Assembly (NCBI GenBank): GCA_021018815.1
Contig: JAITYX010000022.1
Coordinates: 2,604,001-2,668,000 of the forward strand
Origin: Talinum fruticosum
Taxonomy: Eukaryota > Streptophyta > Magnoliopsida > Caryophyllales > Talinaceae
DNA length: 64,000 nt
Direction: 5' to 3'
Both the position numbers and the translations under genes were made by a program. Numbering within the stretch: position 1 is the first letter of the stretch; every line of letters begins with the position of its first letter. The notes beneath the pieces are model-generated. The model did no database searches. It was not told where the DNA came from and worked only from the letters and a program-made list of their open reading frames with translations. This document shows, in pieces, positions 48,330-59,929 of this stretch.

Positions 48330-48565
48330 TGTAGATGTACTAGTATAAGCAATGTGTACAATACTATGAATAAATATCATAGTTGTAAAGGACCAATACT
48401 CATATTGAATAACATTGCATATAATCATGATATAAACGCAGATGAACTTAATATAACATTAAGTGTAAAACCGATTCATTTAGAGTGTAATTGAGTATGC
48501 CGAAAACGTAATTGATGTTATGGTTATTGTTATATAGATAAGTAACAAAGTTTTGTGTTGATGCA

Positions 48566-50547
48566 TGTAGGAACCACGACCGAACCGACCAACCTTCCCC
48601 ACGAATGGTTGGCGGCTTTTTAGAAAGCTTAAAGAATAATTTAGGGTTTTGAAGATGGATTTAGAAAGTGGGGATGGACCTTTTATTAAGATTTCTGAAT
48701 TTTATTAAATCGATTTAACATAAATTAGTCAAAGTTTGAATAGCGGTTTTATTAATTATTTTATTTTGACAATTATTTTCGAAAGATCCTGGAATATTAT
48801 CTTTTAACCGAAAAACAAAGAAAGTTATAATTGTTTCTTCCGTGAGACTTTAGGGCCAAACCGGTGTGAAAACACCGGCTTGGACTAAAGCCTCGCTCGT
48901 CGACCACTCGGTGCAGGCAGCAAGCTCGCACCCGGTGGTGCCTCGGCGCCGCCGAGGCCCCGGCCGAGAAATTCAGCCTCGGCTTTTGGCTTGGCTAACG
49001 GATCCGGAATTCAATTTTCTACTCGCTCAGTCGAAAAATAGCCGAGAGGCACATTTAGAAGAAATAAATCGAAGGGAGTCGCCAATCAGCTTTTTAGGAA
49101 AGAAAAACTAACAAAAAACAAAAATAAAGTTTGCTCTTTCAATCTTAGTATCGGAAAACTAAGACTAAAAGAGGCTAAAAATTACTCCATCAGTCTTTGA
49201 ACCTAGAATTGGATTCGGGGCGAGGGTACGAAATGTAGAGATAAACCCTTCCGTTCCGCCCGTCCGAAGACGACCATTAGTTCGAGTAGTGAATTAAAAT
49301 AATGCTATAAAATCAAGGAAGCAACACGCGATAAAGAAATTAAGGCAACCAAAGCAAGATGATAGAAAGCGATAAAGCAAAATTAAAGAAAGCGGTAAAG
49401 GCGTAAACGAAAAGCGAAAGTGAAAGAAAAGCGAAAAAGGAAAAGAAAGCGAGAAATCTAAAAGATTACATCGGGCGTGGAGGAACTAAAAGCGATACAT
49501 CATTTGCTCTACAATGCGGAAAGCGATAAAGAAAGCATGAAATAAAATAAACTCGTTGTGAGGATTGAATCTGTGCCCTCGGGTTGTCCCACCTGTTGAT
49601 CCGAATCTCGAATATGGATCGATTGATGTGACGGTGGTGAATTGAAGGGGTTTTTATGATATTTTGTGGAGATAGGTAGGTAGATGTGTGATTGATGGAG
49701 ATCTCGGGTTCGGATGTAGTAGGATTGAGGAATAGAATACGAATAGGCTGAAAATGGACCAAGAGATCGGAATACGGAATGGAGTATTCAAGTAGCTCTT
49801 AGGCGAATTTAAACAGAGCAACATTCGGGGATGAACCATTGTGAGAATGAGAGCCAAGGCTCAGTATTTATAGGGAGAGTTTAGGTCAACGAAATGACCT
49901 AGGGTTAGCTAGGCCAGCCATCCAAAAACAAGCAGAAAAACCAGAGCCAAGATAATAAGAAGATTGAACCGGATAAGGGAGGATAAAATCGGATAAAACC
50001 ATCGGATGCCTAGGGTTTCGTGCCCCATCATGTTTCCAAAGGAGTCTCCAGAGCTTGAACGCAGCGTTTCACTTAAATTTTACAGGGTAACCGGTGCCGG
50101 CTACGACGTCATTTTGAGGGGAAATACTCCTAGTCTCTTATGGACTGTCTTTGAGCTTAAACGCAATACTTTGATTCTCGTGATCATGAAATGCAACATT
50201 TTTAACACCGTCTTCAAGTCTTCTCGCTCCTTATCCGATTGGACAAAAGTAAAATGCGGTATTCTGAACTTGGAATTTCCTAGTACACAGCACTAGACTT
50301 CGTTGTCCGTAAAGGCTTGGCCCAGCCTTGGCTCGTCCGAAAAAAAAAAAAAAAAAGCGGATTTTTGGATCGATCCAAGGCAAAAGGCTATTTATTTGGT
50401 GTCTGGGGATTCTTTGTGTTTATTGGCTTCCGTCGCACCAATCAAACAAAAACCGAGATTCAAATCCTCAAACAGGACTCGGGATTTCATCATCGGGCCA
50501 ACAAATAAATAAAATAGAAAAGACATAATACTTTTTAGGTGTCTACA
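48566..50547 (-). mobile_element. LTR-type repeat, minus orientation, probably solo
   Basis: On the minus strand it starts TGTAGACACCTAAAAAG (from 50547) and ends CCTACA (at 48566), giving TGTAG...CTACA ends typical of plant gypsy LTRs. A TATAAATA box lies on the minus strand at 49872-49865. The G/C-rich part at 48890-49000 and the GGCGACTCCC motif at about 49074-49083 (minus) fit LTR/leader sequence of such elements. Flanking 5-mers do not match, so solo status is unproven. An A17-type run at 50340-50357 is internal. Confidence 0.5.
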
Positions 50548-51138
50548 ATATCCGAATGACACGTCGATCACTATTTTAGAAAATATAAAAATGACACAAA
50601 ACTAATTCATCCATCTTCACATATGTGAATATAAAAACAAAAAATGACAAATTACGTCCAAAGTAGAAAGATAGACAAAAGAAACCATTAGTATGGAATC
50701 TTATAATGAAATTTGTTTGCAAATAAAATAAACTCAATCACAAAATACTTATTAGTATAAGACAATTATCAATTAATAGCAATGATAAAGATGGAGAAAC
50801 ATAATGATAGTGGGCAACAATGAAAAATAATACAAGCACAATAGGTTACAAGAGAAGTCAAATGAAGATTGAAACACATGTAATAACGAGATGAGAAATA
50901 AGTCCGATCCTTAGGGACAATAGAGATGAACTTACCGAAATCAAAATAACAACTCATTTTATAAAGTCTTAACAAAATAATTTTATTTATAAAAATGTAA
51001 TTGTTGATCAATGGGATAGAAATTGAAATCACTTCCAAAATTTCTCAAATTAACAATGTAAGCCCAATATTTGAATACATATTCATAGATATTTTGATAT
51101 TATATTTTGAACTACTACGCATACGACACTATTAATTA
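50548..51138. other. A/T-rich spacer, no feature seen
   Basis: No recognisable gene, repeat or RNA. Confidence 0.55.
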
Positions 51139-51600
51139 TGGTCATGTTTGGCTAATGTCTTTTTCATCGGCTTTTTGGGAAAAAAGGGGCTTTTTGAGGG
51201 AGTTTTAAAAGTTATTTAAAATGTTTGATAAGTTGACGTTTTGTAATAACTTTTTACCCTAAAAAACTATTTTCAAAGGGCTATTTCAATAGCTTTTTGT
51301 AAATTGGTTTTTTGTAAATTAGTGTTTTGGTCCTGTTTGGCAATCGGTTGTTAACTGTTCGCTATTGGCCGATTGAATTAGTAATTAGTTGTTAGCTGAT
51401 TGCATTAATTGTTTGTATTAATTGTTGACATTTAGATGAAAAAGTATTTGATAAAATTAGTTGTTTCTCAAAAACATGCGAGACAAGAAACTAATTTACA
51501 AAAAAATCACAAAAACTATTCAAATTACCTTTTTCAAAATGGCTTTTTGTGGGTAAAAAGATATTACAAAAAGCTAACTTATCAAACACTTTCTTTTATC
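51139..51600. mobile_element. Nested fold-back (MITE-like) element block
   Basis: Sequence at about 51210-51325 (TGTTTGATAAGTTGACG ... TGTAAATTAGTG) reappears inverted at about 51485-51590 (ACTAATTTACAAAAA ... AGCTAACTTATCAAACA), so the two form arms of a fold-back element. The loop between them (51331-51480) starts GGTCCTGTTTGGCAATCGG. It matches, inverted, the far sequence at 54757-54902 (reverse complement GGTCCTGTTCGGTAATTAG). This is consistent with one MITE inserted into another of a related family. Confidence 0.55.
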
Positions 51601-53639
51601 ACTAATAGTCCACTAAGGACAAAAAAGGTCAAGGCAACAAATCTCTCCAATTGCACATGTCCGGCACCAAGGTAAAAATAATCAACACAAAAAAAGAAAA
51701 GAACGTCGCATCCATTTCTCGCCTCTTATCAAATCTTTCTCCTAATTTTCCTCCATTGAAATCTTTTTGCCAAAACATAGAACCTAACATCCAATTTTCT
51801 CTCTCATTAAAACTCTCCACAATTTTCCACCATTGAATTTCTTTCATCGATGTCGACTTATGCTTCCAGTAGATTTTAATTGTAGCTGATTTATATCCTT
51901 TCTAGTAGTTTTTTCAATCATCTTCAACCTGTTGCACTTGTCTATATCCCTCATTTCCAATTTAATCATCTTCAGCCCACTTTACTTGAGTCTCGGGAGT
52001 AGAAGATCAAGGTTACCGGATCCTAGAATATGCTTTGCTTGTTTGGTTATGCTTGTCAGCTTAAATTTGCACCTTCTATTTAAGTCCCTCAAAAACCACT
52101 CGGTTGTGGATCCCCTTAATTTGGCTATGGAAACAAATTTCGGATTGAGTTGAAATTTCTTACCAACTCAATTGAGGAATGTGTGGTTTGTTTCTTCATG
52201 TCTTTGACCAAATAACTATCATTCACAATTGCTACAATAAAATCATGGTCGGCTCTCCCTCTAATCAACGCCTACTCTTGTCCTTTTTTTCGTCCACCTC
52301 CGTGCTCTCATCCCACCGCCATGGTTGCTTCCCATTTAAAACAGCTCCTCCTTTGTCATTCTATTAATTTAGCTCGTGACACCCTCACCCTATCTCATAT
52401 TGAATTCTCGTGGGTGCTGTTTTTCAACCATATCAATTTTCCTGTACGCGTTACCATAGATGATGCCCCTTTGAACATTACGGTTGGTGCCTCTAAAATA
52501 GGTTAATCCTCCTCGATTTCACACACCAAAATGTTCAACCCATCGAAACTTTCTTCCTTCCCCTAATATGATATACCTTTCTTTGATCATCGAGACATCT
52601 TCCAACTATTCGACAAAATGCCTCTAAGAGAGATTTAGTGTTGAAAGTTAGGTTAGTTCCTTTACAAACATCAATTATCTTTAAAATTCTATGTTGTAGC
52701 TTTCCTTCTCCGTATGCTCATTTCTCTCTTCTCATTGCGGTTTGATTTTTTTCCTTCTCGCCGAGTGTGGTTTTGGTCTTCTTTAAAGTCCTTGTGATTC
52801 TTCTTACCGCAGACTTGTCCATTGTGGATTATTTTTAGGCCTAAGATGTCGCCGAGATGATGACTCCTTTGTATTTCACTACATACTCTATGTGGTATTG
52901 ATGCGCCATTGAGAATGATGATCCACCCTGTCCAAAGTTCTCTTCTCCAAGTGGAAGTTGTCTTTAATTTCGACATATTCTTATGCTCAAAAATTTCCCC
53001 GACCTTGTTTTTGTTGCTTTTTTCCTCTTGTAACTTCTCTCGGTTGCCTCATGTATGGAGAGTTCAAATTGTGTTGGTTCATTAAAGCCTAGTGGGTGTA
53101 ATAGATCTTCACGTATTTCTTATGCAGTGATAACTTTTTCTTCTACCCGTATAGGGCCATTCCCACTGCTTGTGCCACAAGTTCGAGATCTTGATTAGAC
53201 ATAGATTCTAAAGATTGTTGCACATTGCTTAACTCTAACTCGCTTATCAATGATGCCTCTTCTTCGAGATGATAAAAGTTGTATTACCTTAAAGATCTCC
53301 AAGGAATACTCATTTTGGCTAAAACATGTTGTCTTGATCCTAGCATTCGAGTTGAGACTTCTAACACAATTGTGTATTGTTGCTTTCTTTTCTTGTTTAT
53401 TTTCCATGTTGTTGTTAAACATTAGGAGCTCTTGAACTTCCTAGTCTCCTAAATCCTCGACTTCTTCGATTTCCAAGTTGAAATCTCTACAAGCCCCAAT
53501 GCTCATAGCCTGGACTCTCGGGCTTTTCACTAAACTTACGGTCGCTTTCAATTTTGGCTTCGCTCTTGCCATTTCATTATCACCATCCTCCGATTGTAAT
53601 CCTTCTTGATTTGAATCTGCATCTTCTATGGAAGGTGAC

Positions 53640-54575
53640 TTTACAAGTATGGACTTTCCGGATTATTTGGATTGTTGAGCCCACTTCTTCAATGATTATT
53701 CTATAACCTACACCCTATAAAGATAGGATTATGTCACCTTCAATTGCTTTGAGGCGATCAATATCTATCAGGATTTTCATAGAATCAAAGGATTTGGTTC
53801 CTTCAATGGATTTATATATGCGGACTAGTCTTCCCTATAATTCTACAATTGGTTGGAAATTGTCCCAATTCCAGCCACCAGCGAGCGGGATACTCTAAAA
53901 ATCTCCAAACACACCCTTTTAGTCTCACAATAATCATACTCGTCCCATCTTTTAACTATAATGAATCATTGGTATAGTTCCTCATGATTTTGTATTGCTC
54001 CATTTCTTGTATTGAAGGAAACGTCAGTAATAATTTGAATTTACTCATGGAGCTAATGTTTGTGCAATTACCAAACTCACCAATTAGCATTGATGCAAGT
54101 GTATCGAGATCCCTTGGAATACCGGTTTCACAAATTAAACTCCTCTCGTAGCCACTCAACAAAGTTGTCATTTGTATATCCCTTGATGAGTTTTAAATCA
54201 CGTGCTTCCTCTTGATTAAACATCATATCTTGAACTTGATTATCTTGTTTCCTTTCGACTTCTTCTATATCCTTCTCCATTCCTTTCCTTGTTGTCTAGT
54301 TTATTCTCCGATGTTATGCCTTGTTTGTACCCCTTGAGTTTTCATATATTGCCCATAAAACTTTGATAATGCTTCCTTTGATGTTGTAGTTGTTGAATCT
54401 TATAATGCTCTTCACGGTTGCATCTTCACTCCAAAATCTTACAAAGGCGAGGCGTCCTCCAAACCTTCTCCTTCTCTCGAGTAGTATATGTGTATCACTC
54501 CCTTGACCTACTTTTAGAAAAAAATCCTCTAAGACCATATTAATCAATGGAATGGAATATGTTTTTGACAAACAC
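53640..54575 (-). pseudogene. LINE ORF1-type protein remnant (RRM plus nucleic-acid-binding region)
   Basis: Read on the minus strand from about 54520, 'RRRRFGGRLAFVRFWSEDAT' and 'IIRFNNYNIKGSIIKVLWA' form the second half of an RNA-recognition motif, as in ORF1 proteins of many plant L1 LINEs. Further on come 'RSLICETGIPRDLDTLASML' and 'SKFKLLLTFPSIQEME' (54140-54000), and in shifted frames 'VCLEIFRV..RSLVAGIG' (about 53905-53870). That matches the conserved gag-like region behind the RRM in the same family. ORF1 normally binds the LINE RNA. Frames are broken at least four times and no ORF2 from the same copy was recognised downstream (51600-53600), so this is an orphan ORF1. Confidence 0.6.
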
Positions 54576-54599
54576 TATTAACTCTTTCCTTGTCTTTCC

Positions 54600-54902
54600 C
54601 ATCCTCCTTCCTCTCCTCTTTATCTCCCTTATCCCTATCTTTTTCCATAATACAACTTGAATAACTCACAAAACACTTTACATAACTTTTTAACCAAGTC
54701 AAAAACCAAAACTTTCTTAAAAAGCCATTGAAAAAGCAATTAGCTAAACATGAACTTTCACATCTTTTTGAAAAACAAATAATTTTACCAAAAATGTTTT
54801 TGGGAAACTTAAATGTAAAACAACTAATACAAACAATTATAGCCAACAACCGATTCAATAAGCCAACAACCAACAAGTAACAACTAATTACCGAACAGGA
54901 CC
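54600..54902. mobile_element. MITE-like arm paired with 51139-51480
   Basis: The reverse complement from 54902 reads GGTCCTGTTCGG, then TAATTGTTTGTATTAGTTGTT, and further on TCATGTTTAGCTAATTGC and TTTTTCAATGGCTTTTTAAG. Both segments match, in inverted orientation, the block at 51139-51480, but there the two occur in the opposite order. This suggests independent insertions of related elements more than one simple transposon. Confidence 0.5.
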
Positions 54903-54905
54903 TAT

Positions 54906-57270
54906 GTATTAGATGAGAACACACAGATTGTTTAAGTACACGTGGAAATTGATATCAAAAGATACTAAAATGGGGGACAATTGGTAACAATCTAGTATCT
55001 ACTCGACCCCTTCTCAAAAAACGGGAGGAAAAAGTTTATGCTCATTAGTTTGGAATATCTCATGACCGATTAGTATAACAAAGTCGAGCTTAATTTTTCT
55101 ATTTTTAACTCATGTTATTAACCTAAACATAAAGTTTGCATACTAATTGACTATTCTGTTAAGAAGAAAATAACTTTGCATAAAACGTGTACGTAATTAG
55201 AGATTACAATATAAAAATAGTATTGATCTCGATATTTTTTCCTCCATGAGTCATAAATCATAAATAAAATAGTAGCAGTTTATCCATCTTTGTAGGGAAC
55301 AAAACCAAAAACAAATAGGAAAAATTGAGTTGTCGGCCATCGGCCCAAATTAACGAGCCATTATGCCGTCAAGCAACAACGAGGTTGCAGGTGTGGGAAA
55401 GTAATTTTTTGAGCTAATCAATACTCGCTCTCTCTTTCTCTTTCTTCCTTGTGTCAATCATGTACCCAAAATTCCCGACCGGAGAAGCATTTGGCTGAGT
55501 GACTAGATGCTGCCTTGCCAACCTTTCCACCCGAGTTCAATCCTGTGGTGGAACAAATTTTAACTTAGGCATGATTATTTATGGTGGGCTTGTATTCTTG
55601 GGTTTTGACCCAAGTTTTGATATCCCCTCCCTTTGACCTGTGAAGGTTAGTTGAATATTCATGAAATAGTGGCCCACTAGACTAGTCCCACTGACCAAAA
55701 AGCAATATACATACCCAGATTCCCCTCCCTCGTGTTGTCTCTTCGCTCTTCATTATCTCATTCTTCTAACACTTTTAAACTCATCAACTTATTAACAATT
55801 TTAAAAATTCATAAAGTTATGCTGTTAACAACTTTAAACTCTTGAAATTATTAACAAGTTATAGAAAAAATAAATTGTCAAAATATACATATGTTCGTAC
55901 ATAATCAGAAAATGTGTATACAATCACCCCGATTAGCCTACTAGTAAGATTATCTCGAATACATATGGATTATATGGGGGTTGATTTAAAAAAACTCTAA
56001 ACGAAGAAAGAAAGTGAAGGAAAAAGGAAAAATTGGCTAACTATACAATAAAAATGTTGCTCTTGAAGTTTAACATTTGAGATCCAATGTATATAATTAA
56101 TAATTTAGAGTGGAAGATGCGTTTTATTAGTTTCCCAATGACTTTAGTGTTACGATTTAAGGTATAGGGTTCGACCACAACTCCAATAATTGTATCTTAA
56201 GACTTGAATGTTAGGTTTAAATGCTACCCTGAATCCCGACTCTAGTGGTTACGGTTTGAGCATTAAGTTTAGATTATTGTTTGGAGATAGGAAACTTTTC
56301 CTAAAGATTCCAATCTTGCCTTCATATTCATGTCCCTTATTTTTCAAAATTGCAACGTTGGCCTATATTATTCCTCCTAGCTCGTGCAAATTATGCGTAT
56401 TTGATGTATATTCATATACTGGTATGTAAATTAAAAAATTTATGAAAAACTCATACTCAATTTTATCTCGTATTTAAATTTTGTCTAAAATTTACAATAT
56501 CTAAAAGCACGATATTAGAATTACAAATACAACATCATAGTTTTTAGTTTACAAAATCTTTATATATTATCTCATCGCATCGCATGTATGCATACTTTCT
56601 ACTGTCATGTTGACGAAAACATCTGAAGGCATCATGACCCATGGTGTGAAGAAATCATTCAAGAGGAAAAATGCTCGATTTATTTTTATTAGATATTATC
56701 AATTAGTGAAGTTGCTATGTTTTTATTATTTAATAATGGAGTATAGTTATAATCCAGGCTTGAGTTAAGTTTTAATTTTTAAGGGTCATTTTTTAATTTT
56801 ATTTATGATTTTGAATGCAACAATGACACTATTCCTAATTTTTCCAATGATATTCTCGTTGTGCTTGATCATGAGCAATTGTCATACTAATTTTTCCCAT
56901 AATTTACTTGTTATTATTTACAAATAATATAAAAAGTAGTAATTTTTTATGGGATCTAAATAGTCTAATAAACCGAGTCTCTTATAGTCAAAATTTGTAA
57001 CAAATAATACATGAAACCTGTGAAGTTTGAAATATTACTAGTTTTAGTTTACGTTGTTTACGCTTTCATGTAATTTCATTATTTGGAGGACGTACTTTTT
57101 TATAAGAAACTTTCACGTAATATTATTCGATAAGGAGGGTGAAATCATGACATATAGAAGTGAGTAACTTAATATGATCAAGGATTAATTAAAGTGAAAA
57201 TTCAAGATTGATTTAGTCTGTTGTCGATTTATTTTATATTTTTTACTTTTGAGATTAAGCCCATGTTCGA
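54906..57270. other. A/T-rich intergenic stretch, no feature assigned
   Basis: More than 2 kb without a supported gene. The frame at 56208-56429 has no recognisable domain. A slightly G/C-richer patch at 55330-55760 also shows no family match. Confidence 0.5.
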
Positions 57271-57275
57271 TTATG

Positions 57276-57904
57276 TGTTGGGGTGTGTCTCAAATCTTTC
57301 GTTTGCTTTGCTTCAAGTGGACCGTGCCGAGGAATTCTTGACGGTTACGGCTCCTCTCTTTGTGGGTTTTGTTTTGGCGTTTATCAAGGAAGTCGTGTAG
57401 CAGTTGGAAAGTAGTGAAAGAAGGAGAGTTTCAGTATATACGGAGACTAATCCCCATCATCAAAAAGGTGTGTGAGGCGTGAGGCTAATTGCTGAATATT
57501 AAAGAGATTACTCCACAATACGGGAGACTTTTGCTTCAAAAGAAGAGAGATTATTCATATAATCATCAAGTGAGTTTCATCAAGGCCTTCACGTGAAAGT
57601 TAGGCAAGTAGCTTTGAGTGATTATATTCCTTTCCAATTAAAGTAAGTTTTGAGAGAGTTTTGTGAGAGAATTATATTCTCATCATCGATCAAATCGTCG
57701 TTTCGATTGTGATCGTTTTTGTACTCTTTCAAATCATAGTGGATTGATTGTGCTAGTCGCTTTTGTGGTTTTTTTTCCCACATTGGATTTCCACGTAAAT
57801 TCCTTGTGTTCATTGATTTATCGCTTTCGTTTGTTTCGTTACACTTTTGATTATCGTAATACATCTGAATCACTTCTGCATTCAAGTCATTATAAATCCT
57901 AACA
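57276..57904 (+). mobile_element. Solo LTR of a Ty1/copia (Tork-type) retrotransposon
   Basis: The repeat starts TGTTGGGG and ends CCTAACA, so the ends are TG...CA with an imperfect 7-base inverted repeat. It is flanked by the perfect 5-mer ttatg at 57271-57275 and 57905-57909. Near its end, GTGGTTTTTTTTCCCACATTGG then TTTCCACGTAAATTCCTTG is typical of the U5 part of Tork/Tnt1-like LTRs. TATATA lies at about 57436. No primer-binding site follows, so the internal part was lost by LTR-LTR recombination, leaving a 629-bp solo LTR. Confidence 0.85.
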
Positions 57905-58492
57905 TTATGCATTAGGTATGTGGTTGTTATCGTATACTACTAATTTTTGTGAACTCTAATCAAAGCACATCATATCAAAACACCAATAATAAACATTGCA
58001 ACATCATAAACTTAGAAGATACACATTAAAACCCTATTCTTGATGGTCTAGAATAATGGAGTTGTCATTTTGAAACGAGCACTACAGAAGATCTCCACCT
58101 TTCCCCTTTAATTTATTTTATCATGCTAATCTCACCCTTTTTGTTTCCCTTATTGCCTTCACGTTTGTAGCTTAACTTGGAGCAAAATACCCATAAGAGA
58201 GACAGAGGAGGGGATGGAAGCATGACTGATGCCTATCCTCCACATAATCTCCAAGTTTTCTTAAGTAAATAAATTATTAGTCAAAAACATTATCCTTAAT
58301 TATTATCTAATTTTTGTAGGTCGAACAATATAAATAGCAAGACTTCTGATAATTCTATAACAAATAGTAGACATGCTATTATATTTCCAACATATACATA
58401 AATTGTATTGACTTAAGGGCATTTAATTAGCCCGAAAATCCAAAGAAAGATGAGAAAAATAATCCTAAGACGAACTAAAACAGAAACATGGA

Positions 58493-58786
58493 TCAATTAT
58501 CATATTCAAATTCAACATCTACGCCCCCTTTGCCTATAACTTGTAAACACCCACCTTTGCAAGCGGAGTCACAAGCAATTGGGGTGGCTCCATACAAGCG
58601 CATACATATAGGCATGCATTGCGGTACGCATGATCTCCATATACCGACTCTTTGCTGTTTAACTGGTGCAGTCGTCGGTAAAGGCACTGGCGCTGGAGCA
58701 GACGTTGAATCCCCACCCGCTATTAACAAGAGACACATTGATATTGACATTGATAATAAAATTGAACTTGTCCGCATAAATAGCAT
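58493..58786 (-). CDS. Small secreted cysteine-rich peptide, thionin-like
   Basis: A 97-residue single-exon frame starting at the ATG 58786-58784 (M-L-F-M-R-T-S-S). It opens with a hydrophobic signal-peptide-like stretch (about residues 6-25, rich in L, S, I and M), then a P/A/T-rich linker. The C-terminal half holds six cysteines spaced C-x3-C-x3-C-x11-C-x3-C-x3-C. That paired C-x3-C-x3-C spacing resembles the plant thionin-like peptides, which are secreted and often expressed in defence or reproductive tissue. I do not assign a precise activity. The frame is also open upstream of the chosen ATG but has no in-frame ATG there. A T run of about 14 bases (plus A run on the sense strand) lies 70-85 bases upstream. 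No broken features were seen. The call rests on the cysteine pattern and the signal peptide. Confidence 0.6.
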   Translation of the reverse strand: MLFMRTSSILLSMSISMCLLLIAGGDSTSAPAPVPLPTTAPVKQQRVGIWRSCVPQCMPICMRLYGATPIACDSACKGGCLQVIGKGGVDVEFEYDN

Positions 58787-59173
58787 GCTTTTGTTCTTTT
58801 CCTGAATTTCCTTCAACACCAAGTTCCATGTATATTTCTTGGAGTTGAAGGGAGAATTTTTTTTTTTTTTTGGGCTTATTTGACTTTTCTTTGAATATTA
58901 ATGTATTTATTTTACAAATTACAACTAGATATAGAATATATATGATCAATTTATCTTTCAACCACACAATATTTTAGATATGAAATTGGGAAAACACTAG
59001 GATTAGGTAGCAAAAAACTAATTATATCTTCTAAGAAAAATGATTGGATTCCTTGTTTATCGAAAGTTGATGGACATTATTTCTAATTGATAAGTTGAAA
59101 TGCATATATAGCTTGACCTAAAAGTGATATGTAATCCATATTATGTTTCCCACAATGGATATGACTATACATG

Positions 59174-59230
59174 AAAGAATGGTAAGTAATTCTTATCCCA
59201 AAAAAAGAAAAGAAAAGAAAAGAATGGTAA
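59174..59230 (+). mobile_element. Second poly(A)-like micro-insertion with direct repeats
   Basis: aaagaatggtaa occurs at 59174-59185 and 59219-59230. Between them lie GTAATTCTTATCCC and an A-rich AAAAAAAGAAAAGAAAAG tail. The arrangement resembles the one at 5708-5777, and TTATCC(C) resembles the end of the LINE at 45523-45532. Confidence 0.45.
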
Positions 59231-59305
59231 TTAGTTATTCTTCTTATAAAAGAAACAAGTGGTAAATTTTGTCATTAGTGAAGTTTTCGGTTTATTACTC
59301 TAGAC

Positions 59306-59558
59306 TAACGCTGGTAAAATTTCGTCCGATTCGATCCGAAAAAATTTGTACTCGGTCATGAACTTTTTGTCCAAATTTTAAGTTCATACATAAGATTTGT
59401 CCTACTTTTATTATCAAAACCTGGTTTTAACTTGAATTTTGGTGTGCTCGAATTATCCCACCCAAAAAGGTTTCGGACAAAAAATTTTCTCGAGTTTTAA
59501 ACATTGACCAATTTATTCGACCTAATTTTGACTCGAACCCGAATTTTTGTCAGCGCTA
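59306..59558. mobile_element. hAT-like MITE with 8-bp duplication
   Basis: The ends TAACGCTGGTAAAATTTCG and (reverse complement) TAGCGCTGACAAAAATTCG form an imperfect inverted repeat. The flanking 8-mers ctctagac (59298-59305) and ctcttgac (59559-59566) match at 7 of 8. Length 253 bp, no coding capacity. Confidence 0.78.
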
Positions 59559-59868
59559 CTCTTGACCTTATCATCCTACTAACTTAAAATAAATAAATAA
59601 TTGTGTGCGAGAAAAAATAATAAATCTTTCTTTTTAAAATGAAAAATTATCATTTACCCCTTATGATTTTGGTAAATATTTTTTCTAACCCTAAACTTTT
59701 TGAATTATTACTTACCTTCCTTCACCTTTATGTCAAATTATTATAATTCTTCAAAATTTTACTTTTGTGACAACAAGCATTTATTGGAGCTAACATTGAT
59801 GACTTATAGTTATAATGACGATAATTTATGGTTGGTATCTTATAAAAAATGATAAATTAAAAATTTTT

Positions 59869-59873
<5 letters not shown>

Positions 59874-59926
<53 letters not shown>
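59874..59926. repeat. (GA)n microsatellite
   Basis: About 26 perfect GA dinucleotides. Confidence 0.98.

Positions 59927-59929
<3 letters not shown>

Noticed and set aside
51331..54902. A single hAT transposon with terminal inverted repeats around the LINE ORF1
   Set aside because: The arms match but the segment order differs on the two sides, and the flanking 8-mers agree at only 5 positions. Nested insertions fit better.
58659..58967. 102-residue minus frame overlapping the Cys-rich peptide gene
   Set aside because: Different frame, no signal peptide or cysteine pattern, poly-lysine from a T run. The 58493-58786 frame explains the locus better.
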